Shown piece by piece: positions 6,743 through 16,031 of a stretch of DNA of 39,902 nucleotides. The stretch lies in assembly GCA_016213405.1 (NCBI GenBank), contig JACRAM010000023.1, forward strand, positions 1-39,902. The letters are read 5' to 3'. Numbering within the stretch: the stretch's first letter is position 1; every line of letters starts with the position of its first letter. The notes under the pieces were generated by a model. That model had not been told where the DNA came from. It worked only from the letters and a program-made list of their open reading frames with translations, and did no database searches. Made by a program: the position numbers and the translations under genes. The stretch is from Bacteroidota bacterium (GTDB lineage: Bacteria > Bacteroidota > Bacteroidia > Palsa-948).

Positions 6743-9700
6743 TTACACCCTCACCCCAATCACGCAGATATCGTCCACCTGTTCTAAATCGCCCATCCAG
6801 CTTAAAATTGTTTTGTCAAGAACTTCTTTTTGCTCTGTCATTGGTTTATCCTGCATGGAGAGAAGCATGGCTTTAAACTGGTTGTACTTGAATTTCTTTG
6901 CATGCGAGCCGCCAAACTGGTCGGCATAGCCATCGGAGAAAATATAAATTGAATCGTTCTCTTTTATACTGATGATTTGGTTGGTAAACTTTTTTCTGTT
7001 CTCGAAAGCGCCTACGGGCTGCTTGTCGCCTTTTATTTCGGTGAGCGCCCCGTTGCTGATGTGATACAGCGGATTGTTGGCTCCGGCAAACTCCAGTGTT
7101 TTATTCTTGCGGTCATAACAGCAAAGCGCAATATCCATTCCGTCTTTTATCTCGCCATTGCTGCTCTGCCTGAAAGTTTCTTCCACCAGTTCGTTCAGTT
7201 TATCGAGTATCTCTGAGGGTTTCTCCAATCCGAATTCATTCACAGCGCGGTACAATCCGTTATTGCCAATGATGCTGACAAACGCTCCGGGCACGCCATG
7301 ACCGGTGCAATCCACTACCGAAAAAAATAGTTTATCGCCTTTCTCCGCCATCCAGTAAAAATCTCCGCTCACAATATCTCTCGGCTTAAGAAAAACAAAA
7401 TAATCCATCAACTGTTTGCTGATGTAATCATCGCTTGCCAGCAGCGCGTGCTGAATGCGCGATGCATATTTGATGCTGTCGGTGATGTCTTTGTTTTTTT
7501 CTTCCAGCTCTTCTTTCTGTTTCACCACTTCCATGGTTCGGTCTTTCACTTTTTGTTCTACCCCTTCATACATCAACGCGTTTTCAAGAGCGATGTTCAC
7601 AAACACGGCAAGACTCTTCAGAATGTTCTGGTGATATTCCGTGTAGGCATTCTTTTTGAAACTCTGAACGGTTATCACGCCCACCTCTTTGTTGTTTTTC
7701 GAGATCAACGGCAGGTAAATGATGGAGGATACCATTTCTCCCATCACGGCTCCATAGGAAGTAAGGTGCGGAAGGTAATTGCGGAATCCGTTTTGAACAT
7801 CGTTCAGGAAAATACTTTGCTTGTTGTTGAAGCACCAGGAGGAAAGCTTGTTGTGATCGTCCAGCGGAATAAAAAAGAACGGAAGTCTTTTTCTTTTCTC
7901 AAATGCTCCCGGAAAATCCAAACGGTTCCCGGGCTGATTATAAATTCCAATCCAGAAAACAGACGCGTCCATCAGGCGGTTAATGTTTTCATACGCTGTC
8001 TCAATAATTTTCTCCACCGAGAGGCAGGAAGTGATCTGCTGCCCTATTTCGCTGAGCAGTTTTATATTCTTATAGGTGAGTTCAATTTCTTCTTTCTGTT
8101 TCACCACCTGGGCGGTGCGCTCTTTAACTTTTCGCTCCACTTGCTCATACATCAGTGCGTTTTCAACAGCGATGGAAGTAAAGAGCGCCAGATTCCTGAC
8201 AATGTTAAGGTGATATTCGGTGTACGAATTTTTCTTGAAACTCTGAATGGTGATAATGCCCAGCGTGTGCCTGTCTTTTGAAATGAGCGGAATCCAGATA
8301 GATGATTCAGGCATTTCTCCGGCAACGGGTTTAGGAGGCATGCCGTTAGGAATGTATTTAGCATAGTCCTTCAAATAATCATTCACAAAAGCTTCTTTCT
8401 GGTTTTTGAACGCCCAAACAGGCAGGTGGTTGTTTTCAGATAAATTGTAATACGCAGAGCCCACTGTTTTTCCTTTTTCTTTTCCGAGCGGATATTCAAG
8501 GCGCTGCGTGGTTTCATTGTAAATGCCGATCCAGAAGGAGGAAGCATCCATCAGCTGATTAATATTTTCATACGTGGTCTCGATGATTTTCTCTACCGTG
8601 AGGCAGGACGTGATTTGTTTTCCGATTTCGCTCAAAAGTTTTACATTCTGATAAGTGTTTTCAATTTCTTTTTTCTGAGAGGAGATTTCTGAATTAAAAC
8701 GGGAAAGCTGTTCATTTGTTTTCCGGTTTCTCAAATAGCCGCGAAAGGCGAAAAACACCAGCAGCAGGGTGAGAATAACTCCAACTATTGCCGCGTAAAT
8801 AATGGTGCGCTGTTTTTTCAGTTCTGCTTCTTTCAGTTGCGCGTCTTTATTCAGCAGTTCAATCGCTTTCTGATTTTTTTCATTCTCCAGACTGAAATGC
8901 ATGCGGCTTACGCGCTCAATATTTTCCTGGTTCATGATGCTGTCGCGCACCTGAGAAAATAGTTTATAGGACTGAAATGCCTTTTTGTAATCTCCCATCT
9001 TTTGATAGACATCGGCAAACCCTTCATACGAATTTTTTGTTTCGTAATCATTACTTTCACTCTTCGCAACATCTAATCCTTTCTGAAGATTCTCAATTGC
9101 TTTATCATACTTATCCAGATTACTATATGCATTTCCAATATTGTTATACGCTTCTGCCACCCCACCGAAATCTTTGTTCCTTTCAAAAAGCGCCATTGCC
9201 TTTGTTGAATACTCAATGGCTTTTTCAAACGCGCCCAATTGGTTGTAAATGATTCCGAGATTTCCGAGCGGATAAGCGATATTCACATCGTCTCCTGTTT
9301 CAACATACAACCTATATGATTTGAGTTGCAGTTCAAGCGCTCTCAGATAATCGCCTGTTAACTGATAGCCCCATCCGGCATTGTTATTTGCCAGCGCCTG
9401 ATCGTGCTTTGTTCCGATTTCTTCCCGTATCGCTAATATTTTCCGGTAATATTCCTGCGCCTTCTGATAATTTCCGGTATTCTCATAGAGGTTTCCAATA
9501 TCATAATAATCTGTGGAGAGCCGCTTCTTGTCATTCTTCTCCAAATGAAGATGCATGGCTTTGTTTAAAAATTCGGCTGACTTTTCATAATCTCCTTCTT
9601 TGAAATAAAACTTTCCGATTTTATTATATACTATTCCACGCAAACTATCGCCTGAAGAGTTATTGACTAACTCATGAGCGCGGTTTAAATAACCGGCAGC

Positions 9701-10246
9701 ATTCTTTGCATCATCCATTTTTTTGTAATGAACGTTCCAGAGCGAAATAAAAATATCAACCGTGCGCATGGTGTCGCCCAGGTATTCGCAAAGTTTCACC
9801 GCATCCAGAAAATTAGACACCGCTTTCGGATACTGCTTGGTGGTTACGTACAACTTAGCAATCCGTTCGTAACAAACAGCCATCTTATCTTTTCGGCTCG
9901 AAAGCGTTTCAAGGTCAAGAGCTTTTGTGTACTCCTGCAACGCTTCAACATAATCTCCCGTGTAGTTGAAGTAATCTCCGTACCGCCTGTAAAGAATAGC
10001 AAGTTCGGAATGGTGTTTAAGTTTTTCTCCCAGCGCAATACCATCCTTAATATATTTTAACGACTCATCATATTTGTCAATGTTATGCAGTTGCCAGGCA
10101 AGGTTGGAGAGTGTATTGACTTTATTAGTGTCCTCTTTCGCTGACTTCAAAACATTTTTAAGGCTGTCAATTACCTGAGAATGAGAAAAAGAAAAATAAT
10201 AAAGAAAGAAGAATAGTACTAGCGGATATTGTCTGGGGAATTTCAC
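6743..10246 (-). CDS. TPR / transmembrane / GAF-GAF / SpoIIE-type PP2C phosphatase
   Basis: 1167 residues. A signal peptide (1-23, ending SHSQ) is followed by about nine TPR units to residue 430, a coiled segment, one membrane helix (about 481-501), a linker coil, two GAF domains (about 550-700 and 743-895), another coil, and a SpoIIE-type PP2C domain (about 945-1167). The phosphatase metal-binding acids are visible in SGDFYW and VVDCTGHGVPGA, and in FSDGYADQ near the end. The TPRs would be periplasmic and the GAF/phosphatase part cytoplasmic. The GAF domains are near-copies of each other (LLSEIGKQITSCLTVEKIIE and LLSEIGQQITSCLSVEKIIE), a recent internal duplication. SpoIIE phosphatases usually dephosphorylate an anti-anti-sigma factor; none is encoded nearby. 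The start is GTG 10246. Confidence 0.9.
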   Translation of the reverse strand: MKFPRQYPLVLFFFLYYFSFSHSQVIDSLKNVLKSAKEDTNKVNTLSNLAWQLHNIDKYDESLKYIKDGIALGEKLKHHSELAILYRRYGDYFNYTGDYVEALQEYTKALDLETLSSRKDKMAVCYERIAKLYVTTKQYPKAVSNFLDAVKLCEYLGDTMRTVDIFISLWNVHYKKMDDAKNAAGYLNRAHELVNNSSGDSLRGIVYNKIGKFYFKEGDYEKSAEFLNKAMHLHLEKNDKKRLSTDYYDIGNLYENTGNYQKAQEYYRKILAIREEIGTKHDQALANNNAGWGYQLTGDYLRALELQLKSYRLYVETGDDVNIAYPLGNLGIIYNQLGAFEKAIEYSTKAMALFERNKDFGGVAEAYNNIGNAYSNLDKYDKAIENLQKGLDVAKSESNDYETKNSYEGFADVYQKMGDYKKAFQSYKLFSQVRDSIMNQENIERVSRMHFSLENEKNQKAIELLNKDAQLKEAELKKQRTIIYAAIVGVILTLLLVFFAFRGYLRNRKTNEQLSRFNSEISSQKKEIENTYQNVKLLSEIGKQITSCLTVEKIIETTYENINQLMDASSFWIGIYNETTQRLEYPLGKEKGKTVGSAYYNLSENNHLPVWAFKNQKEAFVNDYLKDYAKYIPNGMPPKPVAGEMPESSIWIPLISKDRHTLGIITIQSFKKNSYTEYHLNIVRNLALFTSIAVENALMYEQVERKVKERTAQVVKQKEEIELTYKNIKLLSEIGQQITSCLSVEKIIETAYENINRLMDASVFWIGIYNQPGNRLDFPGAFEKRKRLPFFFIPLDDHNKLSSWCFNNKQSIFLNDVQNGFRNYLPHLTSYGAVMGEMVSSIIYLPLISKNNKEVGVITVQSFKKNAYTEYHQNILKSLAVFVNIALENALMYEGVEQKVKDRTMEVVKQKEELEEKNKDITDSIKYASRIQHALLASDDYISKQLMDYFVFLKPRDIVSGDFYWMAEKGDKLFFSVVDCTGHGVPGAFVSIIGNNGLYRAVNEFGLEKPSEILDKLNELVEETFRQSSNGEIKDGMDIALCCYDRKNKTLEFAGANNPLYHISNGALTEIKGDKQPVGAFENRKKFTNQIISIKENDSIYIFSDGYADQFGGSHAKKFKYNQFKAMLLSMQDKPMTEQKEVLDKTILSWMGDLEQVDDICVIGVRV

Positions 10247-10257
10247 GATAAAAAAAA

Positions 10258-10265
10258 CAAATTTA
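10258..10265 (-). promoter_or_regulatory. -7 promoter box for the SpoIIE-type gene
   Basis: TAAATTTG on the minus strand, 11 nt before the GTG start at 10246, overlapping the stop codon of the cysteine desulfurase gene. It matches TAnnTTTG; no -33 element was identified. Confidence 0.4.
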
Positions 10266-11417
10266 AACTTTCACTAAGAACAACTCTTTCAATTTTGCAA
10301 CGCAATAGTCAATTTCTTTTATTGTATTGTATTTGCTGAAAGAAAATCTTACTGACGGACGATTCATATCTGCACCAATCGTTTTCAGAACATGCGAGCC
10401 CTGGTTGCTGCCAGAAGCGCAGGCGCTTCCGCCCGATACAGCAATTCCTGCTATGTCAAGATTAAAAAGCATCATCTCTGCGTTTTCTGTAGGGGGGAAC
10501 TGCACATTCAGAACCGTGTAAAGCGAACTTCCTTTTGCGTCACCGTTAAATTCAATTCCCGGAATATTTTTTTCCAGCAGTTCAATCATGTAGGTTTTCA
10601 ATCCCTGAATATGAGCGTGATGCGCTTGCATCTCACGATGGGCAATCTCAAACGCTTTTCCGATTCCAACAATGCCATAAAGATTTTCAGTTCCACCACG
10701 CATGTTTCTTTCCTGCGAGCCACCATAAATCAGCGGTTGAATTTTGACTTTGCTGCTGATATATAAAAAACCAATTCCTTTCGGCCCGTGAAATTTATGT
10801 GCTGTGCCATTTACCATATGAACATTCACGCTTTGCAAATCTATTTTATAATGCGCCATCGTTTGCGTAGAGTCGCAGTGAAAAATTGCATTGTGTTTTT
10901 CACATATCTCCCCCACTCTCTTCATCGGGAGAAGATTTCCGATTTCATTGTTGGCGTGCATCAACGTAACAAATGTCCGTTGTTGCTTATCACCTGACGG
11001 CTGACCACTTGCAACTAACTCTTCCAAATGATTCAAATCAATATGGCCTTTCTTATCGAGATTGATATAACTTAGTTTTATTTTTCCTGCACGTTCAAGC
11101 GCTTCAACACAATGAAGAACTGCATAGTGTTCGATTTTACTGGTGATGATATGTTTCACCGCTAAATCATCCACTGCACTTCTGATGGCGGTGTTGATGG
11201 CTTCTGTTCCTCCGGAAGTAAAAAATATTTCGGCAGGGGAAACATTCAGATTCTTTGCAATTATTTTTCTGGCTCCTTCAATGGCAGCGCGCGTTTTTCT
11301 GCCAAAAGAATGTATGGAAGAAGGATTTCCGAAATGCTCCTGCATGAATGGAAGCATTGCATCTAAAACTTCTTTGTCGAGAGGAGTGGTAGCGGCATTG
11401 TCCAGATAAACCGTCAT
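10263..11417 (-). CDS. Cysteine desulfurase (NifS/IscS family)
   Basis: 384 residues, full length for the family. It converts cysteine to alanine and passes the sulfur as a persulfide for Fe-S clusters or tRNA thiolation. Class V aminotransferase signatures are present: YLDNAATTPL at the start, SGGTEAINTAI, the PLP lysine in GTAHKFHGPKGIGFLY, and the active cysteine in SGGSACASGSNQGSHVL. The long serine-rich loop around that cysteine is of the short NifS-like kind. A Gln/Ser-rich insert (ASGQPSGDKQQ) precedes the conserved MHANNEIG. The start overlaps the stop of glmM by 4 nt, so the two are translationally coupled. No scaffold gene (iscU/sufU) is nearby. Confidence 0.93.
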   Translation of the reverse strand: MTVYLDNAATTPLDKEVLDAMLPFMQEHFGNPSSIHSFGRKTRAAIEGARKIIAKNLNVSPAEIFFTSGGTEAINTAIRSAVDDLAVKHIITSKIEHYAVLHCVEALERAGKIKLSYINLDKKGHIDLNHLEELVASGQPSGDKQQRTFVTLMHANNEIGNLLPMKRVGEICEKHNAIFHCDSTQTMAHYKIDLQSVNVHMVNGTAHKFHGPKGIGFLYISSKVKIQPLIYGGSQERNMRGGTENLYGIVGIGKAFEIAHREMQAHHAHIQGLKTYMIELLEKNIPGIEFNGDAKGSSLYTVLNVQFPPTENAEMMLFNLDIAGIAVSGGSACASGSNQGSHVLKTIGADMNRPSVRFSFSKYNTIKEIDYCVAKLKELFLVKV

Positions 11418-12829
11418 GATGAATGCACGTTTCGGTTTGACTTAATAAGTTCTTTGATATCTGAAATTATTTTTTGGGACAAATTATCTGCTGTTGACTG
11501 CGACTCGCTTTCAGAATAAATCCGGATGATGGGCTCTGTGTTTGACCTTCGGAGATGAACCCATTCTTTTCCGAATTCAATCTTAACTCCGTCCACCGTA
11601 CTGATCGGCTGCTTTTTATATTTTTCTTTTACACCTGCCAGAATTTTATCTACATCAATTCCATTTATCAGTTCTATTTTATTTTTTGAAATATGATAAT
11701 CCGGATAACTGGCTCTGAGCATAGAACATGATTTTCCAAACTTTGCAAGATGTGTAAGAAACAAAGCAATGCCTGCCAGCGCATCTCTTCCGTAGTGTAT
11801 TTCAGGATAGATCACTCCGCCATTACCTTCTCCGCCAATCACTGCTTTCTGTTTTTTCATCATCTCCACCACATTCACTTCTCCGACTGCGGAAGCAAAA
11901 TAACTTCCTCCGGCTTTTTCTGTTACATCTTTCAGCGCGCGGGTGGAGGAAAGGTTTGAAACGGTATTTCCTTTTTTTGAATGCTTCAAAATATAATCCG
12001 CTACAGCCACCAGTGTATATTCTTCACCGAACATTTCTCCGTCTTCGCAAACTATCGCAAGGCGGTCCACATCAGGGTCAACCGCTATGCCGAGGTGCGC
12101 TTTATTTTTTGTTACCGCTTTAGATAAATCACGAAGGTGTTCCGGCAGAGGTTCAGGATTATGGGCGAAATCACCGGTAGGATCGCAATTCACTTTAAAA
12201 ATAGTTTCAACACCAAGCGCCTCCAGAAGCATCGGAACAGCGATTCCACCTGTGGAGTTCACAGCGTCAACAGCAATCCTGAATTTCTTTTCCTTGATTG
12301 CTTTTTTATCAACTAAATTGAGTGCAAGAATTTTATCTATGTGTTTCTTAAAATAATCATTTACTTCTGTCTTCCTTCCGAGAGAAGCAACATCCGCAAA
12401 TGCAAAATTTTCTTCTTCAGCTATTTTCAAAACCAGCTGTCCTTCTTTTTCAGAAATAAATTCACCATCAGCATTCAGAAGTTTCAAGGCGTTCCATTGT
12501 TTCGGGTTATGGCTGGCTGTAATAATGATTCCTCCGTTCGCTTTTTCATCTGTCACTGCAATCTCAACCGTGGGTGTTGTGGATAACCCCAAATCAACCA
12601 CATCAATTCCGAGACCTAGTAAAGCAGATGAAACTAATTTACTCACCATTTCTCCAGAGATTCTCGCATCTCTTCCAATCACTACTTTTACTTTTTTCCC
12701 TTTCGTTTTTTGGTTAATCACCCAGGTTCCATAAGCAGAAGTGAATTTTACAATATCGGCAGGAGTCAGGTTCTCGCCCGTCTTGCCGCCAATTGTTCCG
12801 CGAATTCCTGATATGGATTTTATAAGCAC
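11414..12829 (-). CDS. glmM: Phosphoglucosamine mutase
   Basis: 471 residues from GTG 12829 (VLIKSISGIRGTIGG). The frame opens earlier at TTG 12853, but that codon is part of the promoter box. The enzyme turns glucosamine-6-P into glucosamine-1-P for peptidoglycan and LPS precursors. Alpha-D-phosphohexomutase motifs occur in order: catalytic serine loop TASHNPKQWNALKLL, metal loop DPDVDRLAIV, sugar loop GGEGNGGVIYPEIHYGRDA, phosphate loop RRSNTEPIIRIYSES. The motifs also fit a phosphomannomutase, so the substrate is likely rather than certain. It is the first gene of a unit with the cysteine desulfurase. Confidence 0.88.
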   Translation of the reverse strand: MLIKSISGIRGTIGGKTGENLTPADIVKFTSAYGTWVINQKTKGKKVKVVIGRDARISGEMVSKLVSSALLGLGIDVVDLGLSTTPTVEIAVTDEKANGGIIITASHNPKQWNALKLLNADGEFISEKEGQLVLKIAEEENFAFADVASLGRKTEVNDYFKKHIDKILALNLVDKKAIKEKKFRIAVDAVNSTGGIAVPMLLEALGVETIFKVNCDPTGDFAHNPEPLPEHLRDLSKAVTKNKAHLGIAVDPDVDRLAIVCEDGEMFGEEYTLVAVADYILKHSKKGNTVSNLSSTRALKDVTEKAGGSYFASAVGEVNVVEMMKKQKAVIGGEGNGGVIYPEIHYGRDALAGIALFLTHLAKFGKSCSMLRASYPDYHISKNKIELINGIDVDKILAGVKEKYKKQPISTVDGVKIEFGKEWVHLRRSNTEPIIRIYSESESQSTADNLSQKIISDIKELIKSNRNVHSS

Positions 12830-12850
12830 GTTGCCTGATTTTAAGAGGAA

Positions 12851-12858
12851 CAAAGATA
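12851..12858 (-). promoter_or_regulatory. -7 promoter box for glmM
   Basis: TATCTTTG on the minus strand, 21 nt before the GTG start at 12829. It supports the choice of the downstream start, since the alternative TTG would lie inside the box. No clear -33 element. Confidence 0.55.
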
Positions 12859-12934
12859 ATTTTTCGGGTGGATTAAGAGTTAAAAAAAATAAAACGTGTG
12901 AATGATTTCAAAATATCCGCTATTCATTTTCTTT

Positions 12935-12942
12935 TAACTTTG
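12935..12942 (+). promoter_or_regulatory. -7 promoter box, near-leaderless, for the 12949 TPR gene
   Basis: TAACTTTG matches TAnnTTTG and ends 6 nt before ATG 12949. The region 12830-12948 is a divergent promoter region shared with glmM. Confidence 0.55.
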
Positions 12943-12948
12943 TTTGCC

Positions 12949-14337
12949 ATGCAGCACAATGATTTGATAAAGCGCTTTGAAGAAATGCTTGAAAATAATA
13001 CACGCGCTTTTTTTGATGCGGATGAATTCGACATTCTTATAGATTATTTTCTCACTTCCAACCAATATCAGAAGGCGCTCAAGGCGGTTGATTTTGCGCT
13101 GGAGCAATATCCTTTCTCCATAGAATTTACCATCCGAAAATCACAGATGCTCAGCGCGAACAAGGAAACACGCAAGGCGCTTGAACTTCTCTCACAGGCG
13201 GAAATCATTGACCCGCTTCATCCGGAAATTTTTATGACACGCGGTTCTATTTACAGCCTGACAGGACTTCCTGAAAAAGCAATTGAGAATTTCAAAAAAG
13301 CAATTGAGCATGCCGAAGGTCAGAAAGAACTTATTGAAGACGGATATTTGTATCTCGCATTCGAACATGAGAACCTTGAAGAGTTTGATGATGCAATTTT
13401 TTGTCTGAAGAAAGTGATAGATATTAATCCTAAGAACGATGCTGCGCTCTATGAAATCTCCTATTGTTTTGAAGTGGGTGGAAAAGATAACGAAGCGGTA
13501 GAATACTTTAATAAATTTCTTGACAAGCATTCTTACAGCAGCTGCGCCTGGTTTAATTTGGGTGTCGTATATAACCGCCTCGGCAATTTTGAAAAAGCAA
13601 TTGAAGCGTATGATTATGTCATCGCAATAAAAGAAGATTTCGCGCCAGCCTATTTCAACAAAGCAAACTCGCTCGCCAATCTGGATAAGCTCAAAGAAGC
13701 GATTGCCTGCTACGAAGAAACATTCAAGCATGAAAAACCTGAAGCGATAACGTATTGCTATATCGGAGAGTGCTATGAGAAGCTGAAAAATTTTGAGCAG
13801 TCGCTCGTCAATTACAATCGGGCAGTTTCACTTGACCCGAATCTTGCTGATGCGTGGATAGGAATGGGAATTGTTCTTGACCAGCAGGATAAACTTACAC
13901 AGGGAATTCATTACCTGAAAAAGGCAATTGAGATTGACAAAACAAACGCGGATTATTGGTATGTGATAGGAGATGCCTATCAGAAATTAGGTTTCATTGA
14001 TGAAGCCATTGATGCCTACAAAAAAGTAACTGAGATTGATCCTTCCGTAGAAAATATCTGGCTGGATTATTCCAATTTACTTTTTGAAGAGGGACAAAAA
14101 GAAGAAGCTGTTGAAATTCTCGCTATGGGAATCAAGCATCACCCCGACAGTGCAGAACTTTTTTACCGAATGGCTGCTTGCCTTTTGTGGGTTGGGAAAA
14201 AACAAGAAGCGCTCACGTATCTTCAGAGCGCACTTCAACTGGATTACAAAAAACACAAAGAGATTTTTAAATTCCTACCCGAACTCAGAAAAAACAGAAC
14301 CGTGATTGACATGATTAAATCCTACAGAAAAAGATGA
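12949..14337 (+). CDS. Cytoplasmic TPR-repeat protein
   Basis: 462 residues from ATG 12949 (MQHNDLIKRFEEML); an upstream in-frame ATG at 12898 would place the promoter box inside the coding region. Eleven or so TPR units are visible, such as AWFNLGVVYNRLGNFEKAIEAYDYVIAI and DYWYVIGDAYQKLGFIDEAIDAYKKV. There is no signal peptide or membrane segment. It overlaps the ComA-like gene by 4 nt (ATGA), so they are translationally coupled. The protein has no other domain and most likely acts as a scaffold. Confidence 0.85.
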   Translation: MQHNDLIKRFEEMLENNTRAFFDADEFDILIDYFLTSNQYQKALKAVDFALEQYPFSIEFTIRKSQMLSANKETRKALELLSQAEIIDPLHPEIFMTRGSIYSLTGLPEKAIENFKKAIEHAEGQKELIEDGYLYLAFEHENLEEFDDAIFCLKKVIDINPKNDAALYEISYCFEVGGKDNEAVEYFNKFLDKHSYSSCAWFNLGVVYNRLGNFEKAIEAYDYVIAIKEDFAPAYFNKANSLANLDKLKEAIACYEETFKHEKPEAITYCYIGECYEKLKNFEQSLVNYNRAVSLDPNLADAWIGMGIVLDQQDKLTQGIHYLKKAIEIDKTNADYWYVIGDAYQKLGFIDEAIDAYKKVTEIDPSVENIWLDYSNLLFEEGQKEEAVEILAMGIKHHPDSAELFYRMAACLLWVGKKQEALTYLQSALQLDYKKHKEIFKFLPELRKNRTVIDMIKSYRKR

Positions 14338-15113
14338 ATATAACACTCCCGCATATTCCAAAAAGAACAAAACGCCCGAGAAAAGATGGCGTTACGATGG
14401 TGATGGATAAAGGGCTCAGCATCCGTCAGGCAGAAGACCTGATTGAAAGCGCCAGCGATTTCATTGACTTCATCAAACTCGGATTCGGCACTTCTGTGAT
14501 TACAAAAAATCTTGCCGAAAAAATAAAACTTTACAAGGAAGCAGATATGAAAGTTTATTTTGGCGGTACACTCTTTGAAGCATTTATTATTCGGGGAATG
14601 TTTGACGAGTATTGCGAGTTCATAGACAAATATAAACTTGATGCAGCAGAAGTATCTGATGGCTCTATAGAAATTAAACACGATAAAAAATGCGAATACA
14701 TTTCAAAACTCTCTAAGAATTACACAGTGCTATCAGAAGTTGGTTCAAAAGAAGAAGGAATCATTATTCATCCCGCCATGTGGATTAAGATGATGAACAA
14801 AGAAATTGAAGCAGGCTCATGGAAAGTAATTGCGGAAGCAAGAGAAAGCGGAACAGTTGGAATTTACCGTTCAAGCGGACATGCTCACGAATCTCTTGTG
14901 AAAAAAATTACAGCTAATGTAAAACAGGAAAACATCATCTGGGAAGCGCCAAAAAAATCGCAACAGGTGTGGTGGATTAAACAATTAGGCGTGAATGTGA
15001 ATCTCGGAAATATCGCGCCTGAAGAAGCGCTGTCGCTTGAAACATTACGCCTTGGTTTGAGAGGAGATACATTTTTTACTTTCCTTCCTAAAGAATTAAT
15101 TAAAAAAACATAG
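14334..15113 (+). CDS. Phosphosulfolactate synthase (ComA family)
   Basis: 259 residues. The family joins sulfite to phosphoenolpyruvate to give (2R)-phospho-3-sulfolactate, the first step of the methanogen coenzyme M route. Recognisable blocks of this TIM-barrel family are RKDGVTMVMDKGLSI near the start, DFIDFIKLGFGTSVI, VYFGGTLFEAFII, EVSDGSIEI, VLSEVGSKE and WEAPKKSQQVWWIKQLGVNVNLGNI. Homologues exist in bacteria that make no coenzyme M, where the product could feed another sulfonate. No comB, comC or sulfonate gene is in the window. It is coupled to the TPR gene upstream. Confidence 0.85.
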   Translation: MNITLPHIPKRTKRPRKDGVTMVMDKGLSIRQAEDLIESASDFIDFIKLGFGTSVITKNLAEKIKLYKEADMKVYFGGTLFEAFIIRGMFDEYCEFIDKYKLDAAEVSDGSIEIKHDKKCEYISKLSKNYTVLSEVGSKEEGIIIHPAMWIKMMNKEIEAGSWKVIAEARESGTVGIYRSSGHAHESLVKKITANVKQENIIWEAPKKSQQVWWIKQLGVNVNLGNIAPEEALSLETLRLGLRGDTFFTFLPKELIKKT

Positions 15114-15219
15114 AGATTGTAGCGAATGTTTTAGGAATGAAGCAAAAGGCATGTTATCATCCATAATGATTTACAAAATTCACTTCAAAGAATATGAAAA
15201 TCATCTACAAAAAAAATAG

Positions 15220-15681
15220 ATGCATAACAATCACAATACTACAACGCAGATGATTTTAGAAAACAGTCTGAAATCATTGATGGTTTTATTTATCGGGTCC
15301 TTATTATTTGTAATTATCATTACTATTTTTCCATTAGTTGGCTCTTTGACAATGGATAATTTCCCCATACTAGAAATAATAAAAGACAATTTCAAATTAC
15401 TGATTCCATTATTTATAGCGAGCCTGCTAATTAGTCCTTTGTTAGGATGGGGTTCCTGTAAATTCAAAAAAAGAAGATTCTTTTCTTTATTTGGAATTTG
15501 TATTGGTGGCTGTTGGGTGGCAATTGTTTTTACTTTATTTATTTGGTCGGACTTTACCATAGACAGAAAAGAATTTGGTTCTTTTATGCTTATCTCTGCG
15601 TGGGGACTTATAGCCTATTCCTTTATAATAGTTCCTATTCTAGTACCTGCAATTATAATAATTGAAAAATGGACTCGTTAA
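15220..15681 (+). CDS. Small four-helix membrane protein, unrecognised
   Basis: 153 residues. Four hydrophobic segments are visible: about 19-39 (VLFIGSLLFVIIITIFPLVG), 59-75, 90-108 and 121-146. The cytoplasmic loop KFKKRRFF after the second helix is strongly basic. I do not recognise the family. A second possible start lies at ATG 15250, which would remove the polar MHNNHNTTTQ segment; the first start sits in a small hairpin (CATCTA 15202-15207, TAGATG 15217-15222). It is followed 29 bp later by the rhodanese gene in the same direction. Confidence 0.6.
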   Translation: MHNNHNTTTQMILENSLKSLMVLFIGSLLFVIIITIFPLVGSLTMDNFPILEIIKDNFKLLIPLFIASLLISPLLGWGSCKFKKRRFFSLFGICIGGCWVAIVFTLFIWSDFTIDRKEFGSFMLISAWGLIAYSFIIVPILVPAIIIIEKWTR

Positions 15682-15710
15682 TATTAACAACCACTAAAAA
15701 ACAAAGTCGT

Positions 15711-16025
15711 ATGAAGGAGATTACTTGTACAGATCTAAAAAAGATGATGGATGCTGAAGAAGATTTTCAGCTCATTGATGTGCGCGAAGAAAATGAAGTG
15801 GATATTGCCAGCATTGGAGGCCAGTTAATTCCCATGGGGGAAGTAATGGATAACCTTGATAAAATTTCTAAAGACAAAAAAGTAGTCGTGTATTGCCGTT
15901 CAGGAAAACGTTCAGGTGCCATTGCACAAGCACTGGAACAAAACGGATTTACTAATATTCACAACCTCAAAGGCGGAATTCTCGCATGGGCGGATGAAAT
16001 TGATACTGCCATGACAAAATATTAA
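15711..16025 (+). CDS. Single-domain rhodanese-like sulfurtransferase
   Basis: 104 residues from ATG 15711 (MKEITCTDLKKMM); upstream in-frame codons back to 15669 overlap the previous gene and are not family-like. It has the rhodanese fold signatures FQLIDVREENEVDIASI and the active loop VVYCRSGKRSGAIA, whose cysteine carries the persulfide, then GGILAWADE at the C-terminus. Such small proteins transfer sulfane sulfur. It lies 6 bp before the DedA gene and is probably in the same transcript. Confidence 0.88.
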   Translation: MKEITCTDLKKMMDAEEDFQLIDVREENEVDIASIGGQLIPMGEVMDNLDKISKDKKVVVYCRSGKRSGAIAQALEQNGFTNIHNLKGGILAWADEIDTAMTKY

Positions 16026-16031
16026 TTCCGC

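Noticed and set aside
7448-8281. 277-codon plus-strand frame
   Set aside because: It is antisense to the GAF/SpoIIE gene, whose domains are clear; its Phe/His-rich sequence is a shadow.
10980-11030. Possible degenerate heptamer array in the cysteine desulfurase insert
   Set aside because: Only two units (GTCAGCC, GTCAGGT) agree; too weak to call beside the clear arrays.
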